A stretch of 64,000 nucleotides of DNA from Opisthocomus hoazin (lineage: Eukaryota > Chordata > Aves > Opisthocomiformes > Opisthocomidae). Shown here in pieces: positions 22,014 through 57,487 of this stretch. Numbering within the stretch: the first letter of the stretch is position 1; each line of letters begins with the position of its first letter. The notes under the pieces are model-generated. The model worked only from the letters and a program-made list of their open reading frames with translations, had not been told where the DNA came from and did not search any database. The stretch is from NCBI RefSeq assembly GCF_030867145.1, contig NC_134419.1:2046001-2110000 (forward strand), read 5' to 3'. A program made the translations under genes and the position numbers.

Positions 22014-22019
22014 TTTAAT
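22014..22019 (-). terminator. MIER1: candidate distal MIER1 poly(A) signal ATTAAA
   Basis: Minus-strand ATTAAA lies in an A/T-rich context and is followed by GT-containing sequence. It is one of two candidates; the other is at 23224-23229. Confidence 0.35.
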
Positions 22020-24784
22020 AAGCTTTCTCAGAATGGCAGACAGGGAGCGGGGACGAGAGGAGGGAATTACTAACAGTGCAAAATCACTGGCTGTGGGAAA
22101 AGGTACAAAACTCCTTCGTAAGCTTGGTGGGCACGGGGTGGGTTTTTCACAGCCACGTTTCGTCCTTGGGAAAGCCCCACGAGGCCTCGGGCTGCTGAGC
22201 TGGATTCTGCGCCCCGGCTGCCATCCCATAGCTCTCCAGGGGCCCGGGCCCCCCGTGCCCGCCGGCCCCGTCACCGCGTGGCACCCGCCGCTGGCGGTGG
22301 TCCCGGCGCTGGAGCCGTGCTGGGCTCCAAACTCTGCCGAAGGCTTCTTAAATGAAATCCAAGTTACAGGGTTTCTGGAATTTTAAATAGCTTTAGTAGT
22401 GCAATGAATTATCAAGTTATAGTGGCTGCATTCTGAAGAACATGAACAAAGTATTGTATAAAACACCGGCATAAACAAAACGTAAATTATAATTAAATAT
22501 TCTGCAAGCCTAGCTGAGCATTACATAGCTGTGGAGTACGGAATGTCAGGTCTCTTCTACCTATCACCAAGAAAAGGTAAGATAAAAACCAAAGCAACGT
22601 TCCTGAAAATATACACAGTGCTGTATCTCACACGCCAGCCTGAGACAATTTACTTCTGACAAACTTTCCTATGAACTTTCGGGAGTATTTCCGACTTGCG
22701 AACAAAAAAAAGGCGTAAAAATAAAATGGAAAAGAGGACTCTGGTTGCAGGGACTCTCAGAAGCACTGCACCCCCCTCCTGGAACCGTCTCAAGGCCGCC
22801 GCTGACGCAGGGCTGGGATGCTCCGCGTTTCCATTTGTAAACCAGACTGTAAAATTAACAGCGACCTCTTAGCAAAGCAATCAATTAACAGCTCAGGGCC
22901 GGCCCTGCACGTGACTCGTGGTCCGATCCTCGGCTCAGCCCGGCATGGGACGGAGCCCGGCCCAGAGGATCTGGCTCACTGGTGACCATAAAGTCCCAGT
23001 ACACGTGGTTCAAGAAGAAAATAAACCAAACCCTTCGCATTTGTTGTTTTCAGGTTGGTACATGAGCTTCGAAACATAGGACCGTACGTTGAGAACGGGA
23101 ATCGTGAAGAGTCAGAACCTTTAAGTGAAAATAATTAACCTGTTAAGAAGTAACACCACACCTGTAAGCCACAGGAGGAGGAGATATGGTTATAAATTAT
23201 ACAAATGAACAATTTTTCCTATTTTTAATATAGTAGATGTGTAGCTGTGGCTTAAGGAAAAACATAAATAAAACCAAACAAAAATATCGGTATTAAAAAT
23301 CTGTTTCCTGGGTGCAAACGCTACTTCAGCAGCTTTCAGTCGAGGCCGGCGGGAGGGTGAGCATCACCCCCTCACGCAGAATTCCTGTTTCTCACACTTC
23401 TAATGGCTGCCCACCCTGCTCCACGTCCTACCCGTGAGTCCCTACGCGGGGACGTACGGACACGGGCTGTCCCGGGTACCCGTGTGGGACGAGGCACCAG
23501 GGTCGGGCAGCGGGCTGCCAGCGGCACGGCCCGGCCCCAGCCCCGCCGCCCGCTCCCCTGCCCGCGCAGCGAGGCGGGGAAGGACAGACAGACAGACTGT
23601 CTGTACCAAGGGATAACCCAGCACCTCAGCTTGGGGAGCGCCGGCACGCGGCTGACGTGACGTTTGTCCGAGCTCAGATCAAATGAGAAGATGCGTGATG
23701 ACAGCAAGAGAGCTGGTGCGACGCGAGCAGCACGCGTCGCGAGTTTTTAGCATCGCTATTTGCCGTAAAACAGGAGTACGAAAAAAAGCCATGTTTTCAA
23801 AATCAAGTGACTTCTAAGCACTCCTGATGTGAAATGTTTACTGTTTTCCGGGAAGAAAGTAACACCTTGGTGACCAATGCGCATTTGTTAAGTCAGTTGG
23901 TTTGGTCTTTTGGGGGTTTTTTGTTGGTTTCTTTTTTTTAGAAAAGACTTCAGCAAAATAAAATGAAGCTGACATTAGACTCAGGGTATCAATTCTCTCA
24001 TAAAAGTTTACCAACTGTACAAGTTAAGAAAATTATACAAGCTTTTGTTTTAAGAAAGGACAGTTCGATCGAGACGTTAAGTACTGTAAAAATCTTTCAA
24101 AGGCTACAAAGAAATCTGGAAAAATACAGAACGTATTTCTTTAGCCCAGATAAAGAATATGGAAAGACATCATTGATGTCAACAATTTTACATAGACAAA
24201 CCTGACCTGGTTTAGTTATTTACCTTTTAAAACTTCTATATATAAAAATAGTTGTGCTCATAACTTTCAGGATTCATAAGGGTTCCTTAACAACGGGGTG
24301 ACGCTTTGCTCTCGCTAGCGTGAGTGGAAGTCTCTGTGCCTACTCTGACGCGCGTCTCGGCGTGCCGCATCTCGTTTCGGCTTCCTCCAACATCGGAACC
24401 AGCCCCCTGCTTCAACTAGGATGCTTTGTTCGCTTGTACGATGCTTAACTACTGGATTACACACAGGAGTTTCTTTAACGTATTAGGCTGGGAGTATTTT
24501 CGCAGAAACTCACTGGTTTGTTTCTCAAACGTTTTTAAGAGCCTTAAGAGTTCCCAGAACTGGAGTCGCCAGCTCTGAGAAAGGGAATATTCTCCTGCTG
24601 CTTTTCAGCACTGAAAAAAAAAACAACAAAAAAAGATCAGATCCTAAGAGCCAACCAGAAGGTATTAGAAAAAAAATCTCAGCAGATTGTTTTGCGGAAC
24701 GGGATTTTGTAAGGTAACCCATCAACCCTGAAAATTTTAGACACCCAAAATTTACTCCGAGGAATAAAATCAGCTCCTAGTAAT
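22014..24784 (-). other. MIER1: MIER1 3' untranslated region (inferred extent)
   Basis: About 2.8 kb after the stop codon is AT-rich, has no coding pattern and contains no CR1, unlike the flanks. On the minus strand there are ATTAAA signals at 23229-23224 and 22019-22014. The CR1 on the SLC35D1 side ends at about 21,655, so the distal signal is a natural end. A CpG-rich patch at about 23,340-23,740 lies inside. Confidence 0.45.
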
Positions 24785-47036
<22,252 letters not shown>

Positions 47037-48875
47037 CTAAAAAAGAAAACACAGGAAATTATTTTTTCTATGTTGAAGCTGTACAAGCTCAATTCAATAA
47101 TTCATCTGATACAAAGCAAATCACTGCAAATAACGTATTTACAAATAAAGCACACGCGCTGAAGCAACTGAAGGTAAACTGTGTTTATTTGCCCCGTTAT
47201 GTATCAATACTGCTGCACTATTTCAGCAAGAATAACTGGAATAACTGCCCATTTCACGATGCAGTAAGGGAGCTGATGAAGGCATAAAATGAAGCGTACT
47301 AATTCATTCTGAAAATAGCATTACAGCTCCGCAGCCAGCTTTGTATGGTGTAAATCAGTGCTATTGCCAGATGGGGCGACACTACTTTCTCCCCATCTCT
47401 ATCTGCCCGTTTCCAGTTCTTTCTGCTGATACAAAACTGCAAACTAACAGTAGTGTTTGGTTGGTTTTTAACAGACCCAGCTCTGATCTAACTCCGTGTA
47501 CCAAATCCCCCCTTCCACAACCCAGGTATGTGCCAGATCACATCGACAGTGCGAGCACAGTTTGAAGAGAAATTATTCCTCCTGGCTGGAACTGCACGCT
47601 ACACAACACACACATTTTCTGTTCTATTTACATGAAGGCATACACTTTTCAAAGGTAATCACAACTCACCACGAGAATTCCTCAAGGAACAAAAGGAAAA
47701 AGCAATTTAATCTCTAACGCAGCTGTGAGAACAACAAAAAAAACACCCAACAAAAATTATTTTGCAAGCCGGACTTTCTTCCCAAGTACATTTCTAACAC
47801 AAATTAATACGACCACAGGCTAAAAACCAAATCTATTTTTCGAAATACAGAAAAAAATGAGACTTCCACAACAATCTTGATGTAACAGAGACACCCTTTG
47901 GCCTACCACATTTGGTAACCTTACGTTTATAATCAGAACAAACATCTTCTTTCACAAAACTCTGCTCTCCCTCGCTTGTAACTTTGCCAGGCTTTAACCT
48001 CCTGGGATGAAATCCGCACGCGAGACACGCAAACCTCATTTGTTTTGAAAATTCAAGCAAATGTTTCACCTATTTCCAGGAACAGACCTAATGCAGTAGT
48101 TTTTTCAAAGTTTGACCACTGGCTTTTTACTTCAGAGATCCGCAGCAGCCCTTTCCCCGCCGCCTTCTGCACCCCGAGATGCCGTGTGGGATCTTGGATC
48201 TCTCGTCCTACACAACACACGATGCTGTCTTCATCCAAATCTGCCTGCATCTGGCCCAGGAATGCTTTGGAAAACCACAGTTTGCACAGTCATGACAGAT
48301 ACTTGTGTGCATGCACAATACTAGATCTAGGCTGTGCTCCTACTAGAACTGCAACATCTGTACGCCCAGAACTACATGCGCAATTAAAACAAGCTATTCT
48401 GTTAGAAACTGGTAAATTTAAACTCAGGTACAAACTTGTACTATTATCCCAACATTTTCTAAAGGCTTCTCCTTGACTTCATCTCCTAAGGCCAAGCGGT
48501 CACTGGCACAAGCCACTTCCACCCAAAACACCCGGCCTCGCTATGCGGCAAAGCAAACACTAAAATTTAAAAAATTCTGTGCAATTATGAAGTTCCTCTG
48601 TATTAGCAGCTCTTCAAAGTGAGCAGAAATACACCTTAGGAATCAATGGCCAAAACTCACTTAAGACATCTGCCGACATTTTATGAGAGTCTACAATGTC
48701 CTGATAAAAACTCCCACTCTGTTTGCCTGGGTCAGGCAGAAAGCAGTACCCAGCGGTGAAAAACCATCTTGAATATTTGCCAGAAGGGTGGCCAGAAGAT
48801 ACAACAGACAAGAAGTTTCGCTCTCCTAACATTGTACAGCCTAAAAAAATATATATACCATCTTCAGGTGGAGAC
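47037..48875. other. probable MIER1 first intron, nothing recognised
   Basis: AT-rich DNA without CR1. A short TA run lies at about 48,848-48,857. Confidence 0.5.
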
Positions 48876-49553
48876 AGAATCACAGAATCACAGAGAATCA
48901 CAGAATGGTGGGGGTTGGAAGGGCCCTCTGTGGGTCACCCAGCCCAACCCCCTGCCCAAGCAGGGTCACCCAGAGCAGGCTGCACAGGACCTTGTCCAGG
49001 CGGGGCTGGAATATCTCCAGAGAAGGAGACTCCACAGCCTCCCTGGGCAGCCTGGGCCAGGGCTCCGGCACCCTCAGAGGGAAGAGGTTCTTCCTCATGT
49101 TCAGCTGGAGCTTCCTCTGCTTCAGTTTGTGCCCGTTGCCCCTTGTCCTGTCGCTGGGCACCACTGGAAAGAGTTTGGCCCCGTCCTCCTGACCCCCACC
49201 CTGCAGATATTTATCGGCATTTCTAAGGTCCCCTCTCAGCCTTCTCTTCTCCAGGCTGAACAAGCCCAGCTCCCTCAGCCTCTCCTCATAGGAGAGATGC
49301 TCCAGTCCCCTCATCATCCTCGTAGCCCTCCACTGGACTCTCTCCAGCAGCTCCTCATCTTTCTTGAACTGGGGAGCCCAGCACTGGACACAGCACTGCA
49401 GATGGGGCCTCCCCAGGGCAGAGCAGAGGGGAAGGAGAACCTCCCTCGCCCTGCTGCCCACACTCCTCCTCATGCACCCCAGGATCCCATCGGCCTTCTT
49501 GGCACCCAGGGCACGCTGCTGGCTCATGGTCACCCTGTCCTCCACCAGGACGT
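48876..49553 (-). mobile_element. CR1 LINE, long copy
   Basis: Starts with ACAGAATCACAGAATCACAG. A 215-codon frame (48898-49545) remains open through the ORF2 C-terminus. Confidence 0.95.
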
Positions 49554-49852
49554 ACTAACATCCAAACACGTTCTCAGCTCACGTGCGGGATCCCTGCAGA
49601 CTCGCCAGCAGTCACGTCTCACGCAGTACTGGCTTCACCAGGCCGCGCTGCGCAGAAAGGCCAAGGGAAGTCCTACCTGCACCACTCCGCAGACCGAAAC
49701 TCCCGTTACGCGGGCGAGCACTAACGACGCTTTTGCAAACCGCTGCACAACGCCATCGGAAGTTTCGCTAATGACTACAGTTTAAAAATCTTTGTTTGCA
49801 AAGATTAGCTCAACGCATTCCAGCGCACAGTGTTACCCACCGACACTGAGCT

Positions 49853-50392
49853 CCTCTACACTGCCCTGGTGAGGCCCCATCTGCAGTGCTGTGTCCAGTG
49901 CTGGGCTCCCCAGTTCAAAAAAGATGAGGAGCTACTGGAGAGAGTCCAGCGGAGGGCTACGAGGATGAGGAGGGGACTGGAGCATCTGTCCTGCGAGGAG
50001 AGGCTGAGGGAGCTGGGCTTGTTCAGCCTGAAGAAGAGAAGGCTGTGAGGGGACCTTAGAAATGCCTCTAAATATCTGCAGGGTGGGGGTCAGGAGGACG
50101 GGGCCAAGCTCTTTCCAGTGGTGCCCAGCGACAGGACAAGGGGCAATGGGCACAAACTGGAGCATGGGAAGTTCCAGCTGAACCCGAGGAAGAACTTCTT
50201 CCCTCTGAGGGTGACGGAGCCCTGGCCCAGGCTGCCCAGGGAGGCTGTGGAGTCTCCTTCTCTGGAGATATTCCAGCCCCGCCTGGACGCGGTGCTGTGC
50301 AGCCGGCTCTGGGTGACCCTGCTTGGGCAGGGGGTTGGGCTGGGTGACCCACAGAGGTCCCTGCCAACCCCGACCATTCTGTGATTCTGTGA
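49853..50392 (+). mobile_element. CR1 LINE
   Basis: CTACACTGCCCTGGTGAGGC to CCATTCTGTGATTCTGTGAG. It lies 300 bp from the inverted copy at 48.9-49.6 kb. Confidence 0.95.
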
Positions 50393-51162
50393 GCTAAAGG
50401 TGAGTATCCAAATCCGCCAGCAGTGAGTAATCTCTATTTCTTTGTCTGACCAACTTGCAGAACTGGGTAAGGCAGAGCGGGTAACACACAATTCTTGGTG
50501 CGAACGAACAAGGCCTTCACGCATTCACCGCAGCAATCACAGGTGGGAAATGGAATTCAAACTGCTGATTCCTGGCTGACAACACTGCACGTTCAGCGCG
50601 AGGGAAAAATTAAGACAAACATCGCTATGAAGTAACTTAGAAAGTTTTAAAATAAAGACTAAAGCTTCCTGAATAATTCTCTCGTGACACCTCCGAAAGG
50701 AACGCGCCGTGCCAATGTGGGTGCAGCCCTCGGCAAACACACCCCGCCCCGGCGGGGAGCGGGGCGCAGAGCCCACCCTCGGGTGTGCCCACGGGCTGAC
50801 CCCCTCGCACCCAGCGAGCTGCGGCCGTCACACAGCCGCTCCGCGTGGCAACGCTGCTGGCTCTCACCAAAATCCGGTGACTTGAACACCGAGTCGCTCC
50901 GGGATGGAGAGAGGAAAGCAGAACCAGAGCCGGCAAGGACAAGAGGGGAAGAAGCATCCCCACGACGCACGATGAAGGGTTGTTCCAGAAATGGCCGCCC
51001 TCGTAGGAACGGAGAGCTGGATTTAACACCCTAGAAAGCCCTGAAGATAATCTCTTCTGAGGGATAAACCATGTTACTTAGCAAACAATAAATATTGCAA
51101 ACGCCATCTTAAAACTGATCTTTCTGCGCAACCAAAACCGCAGCACTACTGGAAGGCTTTTA

Positions 51163-51721
51163 CAGAATCACAGAATCCCAGGATGGGCAGGGGTTGGCAG
51201 GGCCCTCTGTGGGTCACCCAGCCCAACCCCCTGCCAAAGCAGGGTCACCCAGAGCAGGCTGCACAGCACCACGTCCAGGCGGAGCTGGAACATCTCCAGA
51301 GAAGGAGACTCCACAGCCCCTCTGGGCAGCCTGTTCCAGTGCTCCGTCACCCTCAGAGGGAAGAAGTTCTTCCTCATCTTCAGCTGGAGCTTCCTCTGCT
51401 TCAGTTTGTGCCCGTTGCCCCTTGTCCTGTCGCTGGGCACCACTGGAAAGAGCTTGGCCCCGTCCTCCTGACACCCACCCTGCAGATATTTAGAGGCATT
51501 TCTAAGGTCCCCTCGCAGCCTTCTCTTCTCCAGGCTGAACAAGCCCAGCTCCCTCAGCCTCTCCTCGTAGGAGAGATGCTCCAGTCCCCTCCTCATCCTC
51601 GTAGCCCTGCGCTGGACTCTCTCCAGTAGCTCCTCATCTTTCTTGAACTGGGGAGCCCAGCACTGGACACAGCACTGCAGATGGGGCCTCCCCAGGGCAG
51701 AGCAGAGGGGAAGGAGAACTC
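51163..51721 (-). mobile_element. CR1 LINE
   Basis: CAGAATCACAGAATCCCAGG to AGAGGGGAAGGAGAACTCCT. A 194-codon minus-strand frame is open. Confidence 0.95.
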
Positions 51722-52784
51722 CTGCTGACCAAAAGCCCTCTGCCCAAGACACAACTGGAACTTCTCAGGGCCAGTTTCTCTCTAACCTAGTGCCACCACT
51801 ATTGCTCAGGCTAAATAACCACTCCCTGGCGGTTTTTCAATGTACCAGGGGCATTCCAAGGGGGTCTCAGCTGGCACACAGTCCACGCGCCGACGGACCA
51901 GCGGTGCCAGTCTCGGCTCTGCGGTGGCAATCCACGGGGGAGTTCTGGCTGGCCCCCGCCCGGGGCAAGCGGAGCCTCTCCCCGCCAGCTCATCTCCTCT
52001 GCCCCAGCCCAACCTGGGAAGGAAAGTTCTGGGGAAAAGCCTCGAGTCAGAAGGAAAGGAAGGAAGGAAGCAAAAAGGGGGTACAAACCAGGGATAGCCG
52101 GAGCATCAGGGAGCCAAGCCTCCACAACTGAACACATCAGGGCGGGCAGCAAGAAGAGGCTCAGGCCAGAATTAAGTTTGTGTCCAGAGAAATAACTGTG
52201 ATCCCACAAGAGCACTTGTGGAAAAGCAAAAATAGCTTAGAGACTGGCCTGCCTGCTATACAGCACGGCCAGACAGGGCAGGGGTTCTGAGGGAAAGCTA
52301 GCACTCACTCTACCGTGAATTAAGGCCAGCACAAACCCAAGCAAACAGAATCTAGCACGGTGTAACGGCGGCAGCTCTGTTCTCACAGGGCCAAAAAAAC
52401 CCCAACCCCAAAAGGAGAGCTTTGCTTTCAGCCAGTGTGAAGGATCTGCCAACAGCCAGAAGTAGCTGTAGGAGGGCTGTTGGTCCAGGAGCCTTGTGTG
52501 AAGGGGACCATCCACCCCCCCACCTCCCTTCGGCAGAGCAGGTTTCCTGTGCTGAAACCCTCAACGAGCAGAGCAGGGTCTGCTCCAACCTCTGCCCTTA
52601 GCCATGCAGCATCCTTCAGATTCATACATACCTTGTATGGGTTTATGTACGTGTGCATGTGCACAGATTTTTATGGGATTTATATATAAACATTGGAGCC
52701 TGTTGTTTCAGTCCCACCTGAAGTTTCTGTCACCCTTTCCAGGTTTCCAGGATGGAAAAGACACAATTCCCCTCTTCAAGCCCC

Positions 52785-53500
52785 CAGAGAACTACAGGCT
52801 GGACAGCCTCATCCCCAGCCCCACGCGGCGATGGAGCAAAGCCTCCTGAAAACCATTTCCCAACACACAACGGAGGACAAGGAGGCAACGGGAGCAGTCA
52901 GTGTGCCTTTAGAAAAGGGAAATCACGCCGGAGCAGCCCGAGAGCCTCCCTCAGCGAGAAGACTGGCGCAGGGGACAAGGGGAGCGCAGGGGACGAGGGG
53001 AGCGCAGGGGATGCTGCTTGCCTTCACTTCAGCAAGGCTTTCCACGCCATCTCCGACATCACCCTCACAGACAAACCAACGAAGCACAGCCCGGCCACGC
53101 AGGGATGAGGACGGAAAACTCGCTGAACAGCCCAGCTCAAAGGGTTGTGCCAAGTGGCAAAGTCCAGCTGGGTGTCCGCGCCTGAGGGCAGAGCCCAGGG
53201 GTTGAGGCTGGGGCTAATTCTGCCCAGCACCTTCGTTAGGGACCGGGAGGACGGGACAGAGCGCACCCCCAGCCTGTCTGCAGCCAACACAGCTTCGGAA
53301 GGAGCGGTGGGTACAGCAGCTGAGTGCGCTGCCAGCCAGAAGGATCTCAGCCTGCTGCAGAAACAGGCCAGCAGAAACCTCACGAAGTTCAACACAGAAA
53401 GGCAAAGTCCTTCACGTGTGGAGGAATCACCTCCTACTACAGGTACCAGCACAGGCTGGGTTCCACCCAGTTGGAAAGTAGTTTTGACCTGGAGGTCCTG
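52785..53500 (+). mobile_element. degenerate CR1 ORF2 fragment (reverse transcriptase region)
   Basis: Successive pieces match CR1 ORF2. Near 52,795 is the NYR-LDSLI start; near 52,829 is GATGGAGCAAAGCCTCCTGA; at 53,011-53,086 the frame reads ACLHFSKAFHAISD, a decayed form of the LDFSKAFDTVSH motif of LINE reverse transcriptases; near 53,360 is SRNLTKFN. Small deletions and stops break it. Confidence 0.75.
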
Positions 53501-53584
53501 AGGGACAGGAGAGCTGAAGACAAGCCAGCAATGTGCCTTCATAACAGAGGCAGCCAACAGCAGCCTGTGGTGCACTAAGAAGGG

Positions 53585-54345
53585 CAGCCAGCACTGGTGA
53601 AACCACTTTGGGAATATAATATTCCTACAACAGTCTGGGTTGCAAGGCACTCCTGGAGACGGTCTAAGTTCCACCCTGTGCTCAAAGCAGGGTCACCTAC
53701 AGCAGGCTGCTCAGGATCTCAACCAGTCAGATTCTACATAGCCCCAGGGATGGAAACTCCCCAACCTCCCTGAACAACCTGATCTAGCTTCTGATCATCC
53801 TTAAAATTAACAAAAAAAAAAAAAAGAAAAAAAGAAAAAAGGTTTTTTTCTCACATTTAACAGGAATTTCCTGATTTTCAGTGTGAGCCCATTGTCTCTT
53901 GTCCTGTCCTTGGGCACCGCTGAGAGGTGTCTGGCCCCCTCATCTCTAGTGCCCCATCAGACATCTACACCCAAGGACAAGACCCCCTCCCGAGCCCTCT
54001 CCTCTCCAGGCTGAGCAGCTCCAGCTCTCCCAGCCCTCCCTCACATCTCCGGTGCTCCAGCCCCTCGGCCATCTCTGCAGCCTTTGCTGGACTCGCTCCA
54101 GCCTGGCCAAGTATCTCCTGTCCAGGGGGATCCCAGCCCTGGACCCCGATATGCCTCCCCCGGGCTGAGCAGAGGGGCAGGGTCACCTCCCCGGACCCGC
54201 TGGCCATGCTCCGAGTGCAGTCCAGGGTGCTGGGGGACTTTGTTACAGCAGCACATGGTGGGCTCACAGCCAGCTCAGTGTCCCTCATGACCCCTGGGTC
54301 CTCCTCTGTAGAGTTGCACTGTGTCCAATGCTGGGCTCTCCAACT
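53585..54345 (-). mobile_element. old CR1 fragments in antisense, with an A-rich insert
   Basis: Two blocks: 53,600-53,800 (CTACAGCAGGCTGCTCAGGA) and 53,880-54,345, which is the reverse complement of sequence like 1,930-2,230. Between them lies an A-rich stretch at about 53,810-53,842. Confidence 0.72.
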
Positions 54346-54429
54346 TCCAGAGATGTGGACGGAATGAAGTGACTCCAGCAAGGGGCCACGAAGGTGACTT
54401 GAGGGACCGGCTCATCATTCTGCGATTCT

Positions 54430-55072
54430 GTGATTCATCTGACACGGGAGGAGAAGCTGAGAGAACCTGGGCTGCTCAGCCCAGGGAAGAGACAGCTCAG
54501 GAGGACCTCATCCATGTGCCTCAATATCCGATGGAAGGGTGTACAGAAGACTGAGACAGTCTCTTCTCGATGGCATCCAGTGACAAGAGTCAATGGGCAC
54601 AAAGTGAAATACATCCAAACATACGGAAAAGCTTTGCTCACGGTAAGAGTGATCACAGAATCACAGAATGGTAGGGGTTGGAAGGGACCTCTGTGGGTCA
54701 CCCAGCCCAACCCCCCTGCCGAAGCAGGGTCACCTACAGTAGGCTGCACAGGACCTTGTCCAGGCGGGTCTTGAATATCTCCAGAGCAGGAGACTCCACA
54801 ACCTCCCTGGGCAGCCTGGGCCAGGGCTCCGTCACCCTCAGAGGGAAGAAGTTCTTCCTCGGGTTCAGCTGGAGCTTCCTGTGCTTCAATGATGAAACAT
54901 GGGAACACGTTGCCCAGAGAGGCTGCGGTGTCTGCACTGGAGGTACACAAAACCAGACTGGCAACGGTCCTGGACAACCTGCTCCAGCTGACCCTGCTCT
55001 GAGCAATGAGTTGGTCTTGCTTTTCTTCAGATGTCCCTTCCAACTCCAACAGTTCTGTAACTAAATGCTCCA
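54430..55072 (+). mobile_element. old CR1 copy split by a younger insertion
   Basis: The left part (54,430-54,653) runs from GGAGGAGAAGCTGAGAGAAC to CGGTAAGAGTGAT. The right part (54,890-55,072) resumes the same element at TGATGAAACATGGGAACACG and continues to CCAACAGTTCTGTAACT. The CR1 at 54,654-54,889 lies between. Confidence 0.8.
54654..54889 (-). mobile_element. younger CR1 nested in an older CR1
   Basis: Starts CACAGAATCACAGAATGGTA and ends GGAGCTTCCTGTGCTTCAA. TGAT occurs at 54,650-54,653 and again at 54,890-54,893, possibly a short target duplication. Confidence 0.85.
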
Positions 55073-57487
55073 ATATCTACCGCAGTGGAGCCTACCACAA
55101 GGAAGGGTGTTCCTGTTGAGGGTGGACACGAAACCCTAGTGGGGCACAAAAAGATCTTATAAAAGTCAAGCACGCTTTAAGAAACAAAGTTCAGTTTTCA
55201 GTATTCTGAAATCATATGGAGAAGGCGTGACAGCTCACACCAGCAACCAGCCTTCCCTACGGCCTGAAACGCTGCTAAAACAATCACCTCCTTCACAGCT
55301 TCAGCAGCATTGCTAAAGCACTGCAATGCCTCTGGAGTTCAGGATCACCCCCGTGACTTTTAAACTACTCCAAAACATATACAATCCTAGTCTATGGAAG
55401 GAAAAAAAAAAATGCAAACCCCAAACCAGAAAACCTGCAAAAACCCCATCACCTCCAGAAACATTAGGTCCATTTCAGGCCACCTCAGAGAAGCGAAGCG
55501 TTCCTTGAGTGGTTCTAGTTCATTCTTTGCCGCAGACTTCATAGGCAGCTTTTAGAAGAACGGCTTCTGGGTCTCTGCTCCTTTCTTCTAAGCTTTGCCT
55601 GCCATCTCTACCTAGTCTGTCCTAGTTTACAGATGATCACCTCTGCGCTTCATACGTTTCTAGCCTAAGTGACGCACTGCCAATCACCTTCTGCCTTCTG
55701 TTCCTGGCTAGATGCAGCGTCACGTTACATCTCCTCTGTATTAACGGCCAGCTGCTGCCCAAAGGAGCAGCCTGACCTCCTCCCACCACTCCATGTGCTT
55801 CTGCCAGGCCCAGCAGTCAGGAAGCTGCAGCATGTGCTGGTTCAGCAAAGCACTCTCAAAAAACACCGCTGGTTTCCATCCTACCAGTGAGCACTTCGTC
55901 TTGGGCCCTTGCAATCGCCAGGCAAGTCGCAAACAACCTGGAGTCGGAAGCTAGATGCGTGGAGAAGGCCGTGTGGCAGATGAGGAGTAGCCCTTCCAGT
56001 GACAACCTGTCAGCATCACACATAAGGTGACAGAGCATCCTATGATCAAAGAGTTCTTTCAGGACAGCTGCTGCCATTCTTGATTATTCAGTCCCAACTC
56101 CTTGCCTTCGAGTGATCACGACTCTGGTCAGGGTAGAACAGATGGCTTTGAGGACATTTGCTTATGAAAATTTCCTGGTAATACTTAATATGGCTACATT
56201 GACATCATCAGATCTCAAGTCCCAAGCTATGGTATGTGACTATAACAGCAATTCCTGTGAAAAAGGATACCCCGCTCTTCAGTGGCATTCTACTTTCTCC
56301 CGCAGCAGTTCAGAGCAGTACAAAGCACTTTTTTTTGCCTCAAGAGCCCTTATGGGAACAAAGAGCTGCTACCTATAAAAACATAACGGTATCCAAGACC
56401 CAGCAGAGAACAACTGCGGGACACTTACAATATATGGTTGACATACTCATATTGATCTATGCATAACACCATCAGAAAAGACAACGGTGAATGTTTGTTG
56501 TGGGTTCAAAAGAATGAAAAAAAATCATTCATGAACTCCTAACTCATGGAGAACTAGGAAAACCTCAAGTGGCCAGGGGAGTCCTGCTCTATGGATACAC
56601 TGTTGAGCATATTTGTTCATGCTCCAGCTGAGCAACTTGAAGGCAATACTGGTTCTGAGACACGAAGAATACAAACCGTGTGCTAAAGGGAAAAAGAAAA
56701 GTCATTGAGCAACAAAACATCAGGCTCGGGTGGCTCTGTCACGGCTTTTATTCCCTGTGTATTTTTAGGAGTCTCGGGAAAGACACGTGGAGTAGGTGTT
56801 TTCAGAAGGTTAGTGACACTTGAGGCAACAACCGAGCCTAAAGATCGCGTCAAATACGTTCTCCAGGGTACGGATACAGGAATAAATGGAACCAAAATGG
56901 GCCAGTCTCTTTCAGACACCTTTGTCCTGTCAAGTGACCAACCTAGCAGACAGGTATCGCACACAGAACAACCCGGTGTCACTCTGACGACAAAAACTCA
57001 CTGGGCTTTGGGATGTCGTTATTACTACAATTTGTGATGGAAGTTAAATGGTGAAAGTACAACTGAATTGGCATCACAGCAGGTTTAACACAAACAGCTC
57101 TCTGGAGACACCAGTTTTGCACAGCTGATTTTTGAACCCACTACTAGAGCAGCAGAGGTATGGTGCTTCCAGGCAGTGCCCATTTCTGCAGGCTGGCTGG
57201 GGACCTTCACGTCTGACTCCAGTGCTTCGCAGCTCCTTGGACTGGAATGGGATGCTCCAAACTGGGAAAGCTGCAGAAGTCATGCACTGAGTTTTCTCTC
57301 TTTGCATTTCTCCTACAGCCTGCAAAGAAATACCCGAGAAGAACTGGCACTACACTACACAGTTTCACTTCTACCTACACAACTACTGTTGTAATTGCCA
57401 ACACCCTTCATGCTGTTTAATCAATTAATAACAAAACATCTTAAAATCAGCAGTATCTGCAGTCTCTGTCAGACAATGACAGACAGG
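55073..57487. other. unassigned non-coding stretch
   Basis: 2.4 kb without CR1. A few short frames (for example 56,236-56,466 and 56,705-57,037 on plus) show no convincing family match. Confidence 0.45.

Noticed and set aside
48653-48692. Minus-strand ATG TCG GCA GAT GTC TTA A before GTGAGT as the MIER1 first exon
   Set aside because: The donor looks good, but the phase is wrong: joining it to 47,036 gives an immediate frameshift and stop.
56236-56466. Frame ending LQYMVDILILIYA, reminiscent of a retroviral-type polymerase YMDD region
   Set aside because: The catalytic Asp pair is not intact, no other polymerase or LTR motifs lie around it, and a chance match cannot be excluded.
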